The notes beneath the pieces were generated by a model that did no database searches, was not told the DNA's origin, and saw only the letters and a list, made by a program, of their open reading frames with translations. 5,950 nt of DNA from Candidatus Dormiibacterota bacterium (GTDB taxonomy: Bacteria > Chloroflexota > Dormibacteria > Aeolococcales > Aeolococcaceae), in the NCBI GenBank assembly GCA_955651875.1, contig CATPAP010000028.1, positions 1 through 5,950 on the forward strand, given 5' to 3'. Both the position numbers and the translations under genes were made by a program. Positions 1 through 5,490 of the stretch are shown here, piece by piece (position 1 is the first letter of the stretch; every line of letters begins with the position of its first letter).

Positions 1-2
1 AG

Positions 3-290
3 GTCGGCGCGGTGATCCTCAACATCCTCGGCACCCTGATCCTGGTGGGGGGCTCCGGCTGGTCGGCCTACCGGCTGTTTGCCGACCACGCCGGCGCCGA
101 CCGGGTGGTCTGCAACGTGCTCCTCACCGCCGGGGCGGTGACCATCGCCGCCGGCTTCAGTGCCGCCAAGATCGCCGGCGCCGGGCTTGACACTCTCGGG
201 GTCTACGAGGCGATCGGCATCACGGTGATGTTCGCCGGCTTCCTGAGCCTCGGCCGGCTGGGCCGCGGGGGACGCCGCTCCGCCCGCTGA
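3..290 (+). CDS. C-terminal end of a multi-pass membrane protein (5' partial)
   Basis: The frame is open to the left edge, so this is probably the tail of a longer gene. A GTG at position 12 could be read as a start, but no convincing ribosome binding site fits in the few bases before it, and the protein would begin abruptly inside a hydrophobic helix. About 95 residues are visible. They form three hydrophobic stretches: the first begins at the edge with ILNILGTLILVGG, the second is NVLLTAGAVTIAAGF, and the third is GVYEAIGITVMFAGFLSL. The protein ends in an Arg/Gly-rich tail (GRGGRRSAR), probably cytoplasmic by the positive-inside rule. The layout resembles C-terminal regions of uncharacterised membrane proteins of high-GC Gram-positives, but this is from memory and no function can be assigned. 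It is separated by 135 bases from the next gene and is probably not in the same operon. Confidence 0.7.
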   Translation, partial: VGAVILNILGTLILVGGSGWSAYRLFADHAGADRVVCNVLLTAGAVTIAAGFSAAKIAGAGLDTLGVYEAIGITVMFAGFLSLGRLGRGGRRSAR

Positions 291-309
291 GCCCAGCGGC
301 GCGTGGCTG

Positions 310-325
310 CGGCGCTGTGGCGCCG
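310..325. terminator. Possible hairpin after the membrane-protein gene
   Basis: CGGCGC and GCGCCG form a perfect 6-bp GC stem around a TGTG loop, about 20 bases after the stop at 288-290. No T-run follows, so it is not a classical intrinsic terminator. It may help end transcription from upstream, or may simply be a chance product of high GC. Confidence 0.25.
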
Positions 326-339
326 GACCTGTGCGCGAA

Positions 340-354
340 CGCGTCTGCGACGCG
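340..354. repeat. Short inverted repeat in the pre-operon gap
   Basis: CGCGTC and GACGCG form a 6-bp stem around a TGC loop. It lies between the upstream hairpin and the operon start, so it could be part of a regulator site or of the 5' leader structure. Arms this short arise often by chance in GC-rich DNA. Confidence 0.2.
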
Positions 355-388
355 GTACGCTGGCCGCGGCCGCGCAACCCCCTCGAGT

Positions 389-401
389 TGTCGGGCCGAC
401 A
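389..401. promoter_or_regulatory. Palindrome TGTCGGGCCGACA, candidate operator
   Basis: Two perfect 6-base arms (TGTCGG and CCGACA) flank one central G, a spacing typical of dimeric helix-turn-helix repressor sites. A second small palindrome, GGACTGTCC (402-410), follows directly. Both lie just upstream of the ribosome binding site of the aminotransferase gene, where a bound repressor or a leader stem could control the whole operon. The site was found by eye only. No regulator gene lies in the window, and a second copy elsewhere would be needed to support it. Confidence 0.3.
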
Positions 402-413
402 GGACTGTCCATG

Positions 414-419
414 AGGAGG
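414..419 (+). promoter_or_regulatory. Shine-Dalgarno AGGAGG that sets the GTG start
   Basis: A perfect AGGAGG is followed by a 6-base spacer and GTG at 426-428. This is the strongest ribosome binding site in the window and decides the start of the first operon gene. The in-frame ATG at 411 overlaps this site and has no site of its own, so it is unlikely to be used. Confidence 0.75.
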
Positions 420-425
420 ATCGCG

Positions 426-1739
426 GTGAGTGACGTTGCCGTCCGGAGGCCCGATGCCGCCGGGGTCTGGCGCGAGCGTGATGCTGAGCTGGTCTCGCCG
501 GCCTACAGCCGGTACTCCGACCTGGTCGTCGATCGCGCGCTCGGTGCGCATCTGTTCACAGTCGACGGTCGCGACGTGCTCGACTTCGGTTGCGGCATCG
601 GAGTGACCAACCTCGGCCACCTCCACCCCGCCGTCGTGAAAGCGGTCCACGAGCAGGTCGACCGCCTCTGGCACACCTCGGTGACGTCGCTGAGCCCGAT
701 GCTGGTCGAGGCCTGCGCAGCGCTGGTCAGCGTCACCCCGGACGGGCTCGACCAGGTGTTCCTCAACAACAGCGGTGCAGAGGCGGTGGAGGCCGGCGTC
801 AAGCTGGCCCGGCGCGCCACCGGGCGCACCGAGATCATCGCCTTCACCGGTGCGTTCCATGGACGTACGTACGGGGCGATGACGCTGACAGCAAGCAAGG
901 CCAAGTACCGCGAAGGGATGGGACCGTTCCTCCCCGGCGTGCATCACGTGCGCTACCCGCACTGCTTTCGCTACTGCACTCACCGATCCGACGAGGAATG
1001 CCCGATCGCGCGCGGCGACGAGATCGAGAACCTCTTCAAGACCACGGTGCCGCCCGACAGTGTGGCGGCGATCATCGTCGAGCCGCTTCAGGGCGAGGGC
1101 GGATTCGTCGTCCCCCCGAGGTCGTTCCTGCCACGCCTGCGCGAGATCTGCGACGAGCACGGCATCCTGCTCATCTGCGACGAGGTGCAGAGCGGTTTCG
1201 GGCGCACCGGCCGGTTCTTCTGTGTCGACCACTCCGGAGTGCGCCCGGACATCATGTGCGTGGCCAAGGCTCTGGGCAACGGTCTGCCCATCGCCGGCAT
1301 CGTCGCCACCCACGCGGTGATGTCGACGTGGCAACCCGGTGAGCACGGGACCACCTTCGGTGGCAACGCGGTGGCGTGCGCGGCAGCGGTCGCCGTCATC
1401 GAGACGATGCGCAGCGAGCGGATTCCGGAGCGGGCCGCCAACCTCGGTCAGAGCGTCGCCAAACGGCTGCGCGGCTGGAAGGACGAATTCAGCGCGGTCG
1501 GCGACGTCCGCGGCCTCGGGCTGATGATCGGCATCGAGTTCATGCGCGGGCACGAGCCCGCGACCGACATCGCGCAGAACATCCAGCGGCGCTGCGTTGA
1601 GCGTGACCTGCTCGTCCTCACCTGCGGCATCGACGACAACGTCATCCGCCTGCTGCCCCCACTCACCATCGGCGAGGACGAGCTCGACCGGGGACTCGAC
1701 ATCCTCGAGGAGTGCGTGCGCAAGGAGCTGGCAGGATGA
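426..1739 (+). CDS. Class III PLP-dependent aminotransferase
   Basis: Predicted cytoplasmic enzyme of the acetylornithine / 4-aminobutyrate / omega-amino acid aminotransferase group. It moves an amino group between a donor (often a terminal amine) and a 2-oxo acid. With the GTG start it has 437 residues, normal for the family; starting at 303 would add an Arg/Ala-rich extension unlike it. Visible family marks are SGAE (116-119), FHGRT (144-148, stacking on the cofactor), IIVEPLQGEGG (Glu219), CDEVQSGFGRTG (Asp252, which pairs with the pyridine nitrogen), AKALGNG (Lys281, the Schiff-base lysine) and GTTFGGN (Thr309-Thr310, phosphate contact). All expected catalytic residues are present. Residues 180-192 carry three cysteines (C180, C184, C192), a segment recalling the Cys-containing insert of some archaeal and Bacillus relatives. 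The gene is first in the operon and its stop overlaps the next start. Class and activity type are sure; the substrate is unknown (GABA, ornithine, diamines, beta-amino acids and others are possible). Confidence 0.93.
   Translation: MSDVAVRRPDAAGVWRERDAELVSPAYSRYSDLVVDRALGAHLFTVDGRDVLDFGCGIGVTNLGHLHPAVVKAVHEQVDRLWHTSVTSLSPMLVEACAALVSVTPDGLDQVFLNNSGAEAVEAGVKLARRATGRTEIIAFTGAFHGRTYGAMTLTASKAKYREGMGPFLPGVHHVRYPHCFRYCTHRSDEECPIARGDEIENLFKTTVPPDSVAAIIVEPLQGEGGFVVPPRSFLPRLREICDEHGILLICDEVQSGFGRTGRFFCVDHSGVRPDIMCVAKALGNGLPIAGIVATHAVMSTWQPGEHGTTFGGNAVACAAAVAVIETMRSERIPERAANLGQSVAKRLRGWKDEFSAVGDVRGLGLMIGIEFMRGHEPATDIAQNIQRRCVERDLLVLTCGIDDNVIRLLPPLTIGEDELDRGLDILEECVRKELAG
1722..1727 (+). promoter_or_regulatory. 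Shine-Dalgarno AAGGAG inside the aminotransferase gene
   Basis: AAGGAG with an 8-base spacer precedes ATG 1736. It selects this ATG over the upstream in-frame candidate at 1712, which would place the site inside the coding region. Confidence 0.6.
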
Positions 1740-3241
1740 TCGGTGAACAGCAGGCGGTGGAGACGGGCAACCTGATCGGCGGCGAGCGGCGCGCTGGAGT
1801 CAGCGGGCGCACGTTCGAGTCTCGCAATCCCGCCCACCACGGCGAGATCATCGGCGTCTTTCCCCAGAGCTCGGCGGCCGATGTCGACGCCGCCGTCGTC
1901 TCAGCCCAGCGCGCACTGGCGGGATGGCGGTCGACACCGTGGCCGCGCCGCGGTGAGGTCATCCTCGCGGCCGCCACCATCATGGAGCAGCGCAAGGAGG
2001 AGTTGGCCCGGCTCATGACGCGTGAGATGGGCAAGGTGCTCACCGAGGCGCGTGGCGACGTGCAGGAAGCCATCGACATGGGCAAGTTCATCGCCGGTGA
2101 GGGCCGTCGTGCATTCGGTGAGACGGTCCCGAGCGAGCTGCGCAACAAATGGGCGATGACCATGCGGCAGCCACTTGGGGTGATCGGCTGCGTCACCCCG
2201 TGGAACTTCCCCATCGCCATCCCGTCATGGAAGATCTTCCCGGCCCTGATGGCGGGCAACACGGTGGTGTTCAAGCCTGCCGAGGACACGCCGTTGTGCG
2301 CGCTGCGCTTCGTCGAGATCCTCGAGGAGGCCGGCGTGCCCGCGGGTGTCATCAACACCGTCTTCGGCAACGAGGAGGCCGGTGACGCGGTGGTGCGCCA
2401 CCCGGGCACCGTCGCGATCTTCTTCACGGGCAGCGCCGACACCGGTCGTCTGATCGCCGCCACGTGCGGCTCGATGCTCAAGAAGGTATCGCTCGAGCTC
2501 GGCGGCAAGAACGGCATCGTGGTGATGGACGACGCCGACCTGGAGCTGGCCGTCGAGGGCGCGCTGTGGGGTGCGTTCGGCACCGCCGGCCAGCGCTGCA
2601 CCGCCTCGTCGCGGCTCATCGTGCAGAGGAAGGTGCTCGGCGACTTCACCGACGCCCTGGTGTCGCGAACCCGCGCGCTGCGCATTGGCAACGGCCTCGT
2701 CGACGGCGTCGACGTGGGACCGGTCATCAACGAGACCCAGCTGCGCCGCATCCACAGCTACACGGAGATCGGCGTGCAGGAGGGCGCGACACTGCTCACT
2801 GGGGGCGAGGTGGCCCGCGATGGTGACCTCGCCGAGGGGTTCTTCTATGCGCCGACGGTCTTCGCGGGGGTCACCCCGGCGATGCGCATCGCCCAGGAGG
2901 AGATCTTCGGTCCCACCACGGCGATCCTGCCGGTGGAGTCACTCGCCGAGGCGATCACCACGGCCAACTCCACCCAGTTCGGGCTCAGCCTGAGCATCTA
3001 CACCAACGATCTCCGCCACGCGTTCCTGGCCATCCACGAGCTCGAGGCCGGCATCGTGTACGTCAACGCACCAACGATCGGCGCCGAGATCCAGCTTCCC
3101 TTCGGCGGCACCAAGAACACGGGCAACGGCCACCGCGAGGCCGGGGGCCGTGTTCTCGACGAGTTCAGCGAGTGGAAGTCGATCTACATCGACTACAGCG
3201 GACGCCTGCAGCGCGCCCAGATCGACACCGACGCCCAGTAG
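1736..3241 (+). CDS. NAD(P)-dependent aldehyde dehydrogenase
   Basis: Predicted cytoplasmic aldehyde dehydrogenase of the large ALDH superfamily, oxidising an aldehyde or semialdehyde to the carboxylic acid. The 501 residues from ATG 1736 match full family length. Visible marks are TPWNFP with the oxyanion Asn157, FKPAEDTP with Lys180 and Glu183 (cofactor ribose contacts), FTGSADTG (Rossmann loop), LELGGKN with general-base Glu254, GQRCTASSR with nucleophile Cys288, EEIFGP with Glu389, and a C-terminal LPFGGTKNTGNGHREAG substrate/oligomer segment. Nothing essential is missing. Its ATG overlaps the aminotransferase TGA (ATGA), so the two are probably made in step, which suits a transaminase making a semialdehyde that this enzyme then oxidises. 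The overall look recalls semialdehyde dehydrogenases (succinic, 2-oxoglutaric or similar). The C-terminal motif is not the AFGGEKATGGGREAG type I associate with ALDH7 (aminoadipic semialdehyde) enzymes. Exact substrate and NAD versus NADP preference cannot be read here. Confidence 0.94.
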   Translation: MIGEQQAVETGNLIGGERRAGVSGRTFESRNPAHHGEIIGVFPQSSAADVDAAVVSAQRALAGWRSTPWPRRGEVILAAATIMEQRKEELARLMTREMGKVLTEARGDVQEAIDMGKFIAGEGRRAFGETVPSELRNKWAMTMRQPLGVIGCVTPWNFPIAIPSWKIFPALMAGNTVVFKPAEDTPLCALRFVEILEEAGVPAGVINTVFGNEEAGDAVVRHPGTVAIFFTGSADTGRLIAATCGSMLKKVSLELGGKNGIVVMDDADLELAVEGALWGAFGTAGQRCTASSRLIVQRKVLGDFTDALVSRTRALRIGNGLVDGVDVGPVINETQLRRIHSYTEIGVQEGATLLTGGEVARDGDLAEGFFYAPTVFAGVTPAMRIAQEEIFGPTTAILPVESLAEAITTANSTQFGLSLSIYTNDLRHAFLAIHELEAGIVYVNAPTIGAEIQLPFGGTKNTGNGHREAGGRVLDEFSEWKSIYIDYSGRLQRAQIDTDAQ

Positions 3242-3247
3242 CTCGCG

Positions 3248-4108
3248 ATGGCGCAGCTCGAGGAACGCTTCGTCAGACATGCGGGCGGCACCATCCGCTA
3301 CCTGGTCGGCGGTGACGGCCCGCCGCTGGTTCTCTGCCACGGTTTCCTCGGCTCGGCCGAGAACTTCGAGACCTGGTTCGATGAGCTGGGCCGGATCCGC
3401 ACGCTGGTGGTCCCAGACCTGCCCGGGTGCGGCGCGTCGGCGCCGCTGCGTGGTGCACGGCACACCACCGAGCGGCTCGCCGGCGCAGTCGAGGTGGTCT
3501 GCCGCGCTGCGCAGATCGAGCGCTTCGACATCGGCGGTCTCTGTCTCGGTGCCTCGGTGGCGATGGCGGTCCTGCAGCAGAGGCCCGACGCCGTCGACCG
3601 CCTCGTCCTGCACACCCCGCTGCTCGCTCCCGCGCTGGTGCGGCGCCGTTTCCACCTGCAGGTGCGCGGCTTCATGGCGCCAGGCATCTTCCCGGCGATC
3701 TCCTGGCTGAGCCGCCGCCGAGTCGTCAGCGACCTGTACAAGCGACTGCTCGTCGAGGGCGACAACGTCGACGCCGCAGCCGCGGAGCTGAACTTTCGCA
3801 ACCAGCTCCTCGCCGATCCGCGTGCCCTGCGCGAGTGGATCCTGCACGGTCTGGGCCGCGACGACGTCGGCATGCTCCGCGCCTCGGGGAGGCCCGCCCT
3901 CCTCATCGTCGCCTCCGACGATCGCATCGTCGACGTCGGCCTGTTGCGGCGCACCGTCGGGGGCATGGCTAAGGTCCAGCTTGTCGAGGTGGCCGACGCC
4001 GGGCACGGCTGGACGCAGCCCTACGTGCGCCGCCAACTCGACCTGATCAGCGCGTTCCTGCTCGACCGCCCGCTTCCCCAGGCGGCAGCTGCGGCGCGGG
4101 TCGCCTGA
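3248..4108 (+). CDS. Alpha/beta hydrolase with a cysteine nucleophile
   Basis: A 286-residue single-domain alpha/beta-hydrolase-fold protein, probably cytoplasmic as no signal peptide is seen. LVLCHGFLGSAENF (HG at 31-32) is the oxyanion-hole loop. PDLPGCGAS marks the strand 4 turn. The nucleophile elbow reads GGLCLGAS, putting Cys99 where most members have Ser. VASDDRIVD supplies the acid, most likely Asp225, and AGHGW supplies His253, so a complete Cys-Asp-His triad can be drawn. Dienelactone hydrolases have a similar GxCxG elbow, but the rest of this protein looks like the general fold-1 family, with a lid of roughly residues 125-200. Likely roles are ester, amide, lactone or thioester hydrolysis, or acyl transfer. 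ATG 3248 lies 6 bases after the aldehyde dehydrogenase stop. No good ribosome binding site is visible, so translation is probably coupled. The fold is sure; the reaction is not. Confidence 0.88.
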   Translation: MAQLEERFVRHAGGTIRYLVGGDGPPLVLCHGFLGSAENFETWFDELGRIRTLVVPDLPGCGASAPLRGARHTTERLAGAVEVVCRAAQIERFDIGGLCLGASVAMAVLQQRPDAVDRLVLHTPLLAPALVRRRFHLQVRGFMAPGIFPAISWLSRRRVVSDLYKRLLVEGDNVDAAAAELNFRNQLLADPRALREWILHGLGRDDVGMLRASGRPALLIVASDDRIVDVGLLRRTVGGMAKVQLVEVADAGHGWTQPYVRRQLDLISAFLLDRPLPQAAAAARVA

Positions 4109-4112
4109 GCCG

Positions 4113-5261
4113 ATGACAGAGCTGCCGCCGACCGCCGAGTGCGTCATCATCGGCGGCGGCGTGGTGGGCGGCAGCCTCGCGTACCACCTGGCTCGAGCGG
4201 GGATGCGCCCGCTGCTGCTCGAGCGCGGAGAGTTCGGCGCAGGCTCGACCTCCCGGGGTGCAGGCGGGGTGCGCCAGCAGTTCTCCACCGAGATCAACGT
4301 GCGCATCGGTATGCTGAGCCGCCGCCTGCTCGAGCACTTCGAGGAGGAGGTGGGCGCCACCGCCGACCTGCGGGAGATCGGCTACCTGTTCGTCGCCAGC
4401 GACGCCATGCAGATGGAGCAGTTCGAGCGCAACGTCGCGATGCAGCACAGGGTGGGATTGAGCGAGGTCCGTCTGCTCGGGCGCGACGACATCGCCGAGC
4501 TCGTTCCCCAACTCACCGTCGACGACCTGCACGGCGGCACGTTCTGCCCCACCGATGGGCTGGCCGGCCCCAACGAGGTCACCGCGGGCTACGTCAACGC
4601 CGCGCGCCGGCACGGCGCTCAGGTGGTCGACGGCACCTGCGTTGAGGCGATCGAGCGCGACGGCGACGCGGTCACCGGCGTGGTCGCTGCCGGCTGCCGC
4701 ATCGCGTCGCCGATGGTGGTCAACTGCGCCGGACCGTATGCCGCCGCGGTGGCTGCGATGGCGGCGGTCGAGGTACCGGTGAAGCCCTTTCGCCGCCATC
4801 TCTTTCTCACCGAGAGCTTCGCACTCGAGCGCGAACCACCGATGACCGTCGACATGCGCACATCGTTCTATTTCCACCCCGAAGGCGATGGGCTGATGCT
4901 CGGGATGAGCGATCCCGCCGAACCGTCCTCGTTCGACACCAACGTCGACTGGGGCTTCCTCGAGCACCTCGTCGAACATGCCACCCACCGCCTGCCCGTG
5001 CTCGAGCGTGCCCGCATCAGGACCGGATGGGCCGGGCTGTACGAAGTGTCACCCGATCACCAGGCCATCGTCGGTGAGTCGGAGGTGGCCGGTTTCTGGC
5101 TGTGCTGCGGCTTCAGCGGCCACGGGTTCATGCAGGCGCCGGCCGTCGGGCGACTGCTCGCCGCCGAGCTCACCGGCGCGGGCAGCGAGATCGACCTCAC
5201 CTCGTTCGCTCCCGACCGCTTCGCCCGTGGAGCCGGTAGCCCCGAGGCTGCGGTGATCTGA
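4113..5261 (+). CDS. FAD-dependent amine/amino-acid oxidoreductase (DAO family)
   Basis: A 382-residue flavoprotein of the D-amino acid oxidase superfamily, nearest in look to sarcosine oxidase beta subunits, glycine oxidases and the beta subunit of dye-linked L-proline dehydrogenase. It should oxidise a C-N bond of a primary, secondary or cyclic amine, passing electrons to FAD and then to oxygen or a carrier. The N-terminal FAD site shows GGGVVGG (GxGxxG at 14-19) and the ribose-binding acid Glu37 in LLLERG, then STSRGAGGVRQQFS (45-58). A late GLYEVSPDHQAIVG (308-321) and CGFSGHGFMQAPAVG (332-346) close the flavin site. The covalent-flavin cysteine of monomeric sarcosine oxidase (CLYT motif) is replaced by Gly308, so FAD is probably non-covalent at that point. 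No alpha, gamma or delta partner subunits are seen nearby, so it may act alone. It starts 4 bases after the hydrolase stop without a clear ribosome binding site, suggesting coupling, and is the last gene of the operon. The substrate is unknown. Confidence 0.9.
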   Translation: MTELPPTAECVIIGGGVVGGSLAYHLARAGMRPLLLERGEFGAGSTSRGAGGVRQQFSTEINVRIGMLSRRLLEHFEEEVGATADLREIGYLFVASDAMQMEQFERNVAMQHRVGLSEVRLLGRDDIAELVPQLTVDDLHGGTFCPTDGLAGPNEVTAGYVNAARRHGAQVVDGTCVEAIERDGDAVTGVVAAGCRIASPMVVNCAGPYAAAVAAMAAVEVPVKPFRRHLFLTESFALEREPPMTVDMRTSFYFHPEGDGLMLGMSDPAEPSSFDTNVDWGFLEHLVEHATHRLPVLERARIRTGWAGLYEVSPDHQAIVGESEVAGFWLCCGFSGHGFMQAPAVGRLLAAELTGAGSEIDLTSFAPDRFARGAGSPEAAVI

Positions 5262-5275
5262 GCGCGATGCTCAGA
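5257..5275. terminator. Hairpin spanning both convergent stop codons
   Basis: TCTGAGC and GCTCAGA form a perfect 7-bp stem around the loop GCGAT. The TGA of the flavoenzyme gene (5259-5261, plus) and the TGA of the small membrane protein (5271-5273, minus) sit at mirrored places in the two arms. The site is symmetric and could slow or end transcription from both sides. No T-run follows on either strand, so it is at best an L-shaped (U-less) terminator. Confidence 0.45.
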
Positions 5276-5474
5276 CCTGGCGGCGCCGGGCGAAGTTGGC
5301 GCCGATGAAGCAGAGAACGCCGAGGACCGCTGATAAGGCGGCGTGCTTGTAGTGGCGGGTCACGTCGCTGGCGAGCAGGCCGGTGTCGGTGGTGGCGTAG
5401 AAGATCGCGAACGCGATGAAGAGCACGCCGAGCAGGGCGAGCAGGGCGGCGGGGAGTGACGATCGAGCGTTCAT
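5271..5474 (-). CDS. Small two-helix membrane protein
   Basis: A 67-residue protein starting at ATG (5474-5472). A GGAG stands 4 bases upstream, which is a rather short spacing. After a short polar start (MNARSS), a hydrophobic helix covers about residues 7-28 (ALLALLGVLFIAFAIFYAT). A polar loop with TRHYKH follows, then a second helix at about 46-62 (ALSAVLGVLCFIGANF) and a basic tail ARRRQV. The basic tail suggests both ends face the cytoplasm. It lies 16 bases after the uppP stop on the same strand and is probably co-transcribed with it. The HYKHA loop before the second helix resembles small uncharacterised membrane proteins I recall from high-GC Gram-positives. No function is known. Coding is supported by the clean two-helix pattern and the tight spacing to its neighbours. 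Confidence 0.75.
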   Translation of the reverse strand: MNARSSLPAALLALLGVLFIAFAIFYATTDTGLLASDVTRHYKHAALSAVLGVLCFIGANFARRRQV

Positions 5475-5490
5475 GCAACTCCAATTCCGA

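Noticed and set aside
356..361. TACGCT as a possible -10 promoter element
   Set aside because: It fits TANNNT, but no TTGAC-like -35 lies at a proper distance, so a promoter cannot be supported here.
362..371. GGCCGCGGCC palindrome
   Set aside because: A self-complementary GC string is expected by chance in this base composition and has no other support.
303..425. Extended N-terminus of the aminotransferase from a start at 303, or from ATG 411
   Set aside because: The extra residues are Arg/Ala-rich and unlike the family. AGGAGG at 414-419 fits the GTG at 426 and would lie inside the coding region of the longer forms.
1663..2751. Minus-strand open frame of 362 codons
   Set aside because: It is antisense to the aldehyde dehydrogenase, Ser/Arg/Pro-rich and without motifs.
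2939..4360. Long minus-strand open frame of 473 codons
   Set aside because: It lies opposite three well-supported genes. Its sequence is low in hydrophobic pattern, has no family motifs, and long antisense frames are expected in GC-rich coding DNA.
4047..4988. Minus-strand open frame of 313 codons
   Set aside because: It is a shadow of the hydrolase end and the flavoenzyme gene. No recognisable domain and no sensible start context.
5281..5304. CGGCGCC / GGCGCCG stem with a 10-base loop
   Set aside because: It lies inside the coding region of the small membrane protein, where Gly/Ala codons readily give GGCGCC. No T-run follows.
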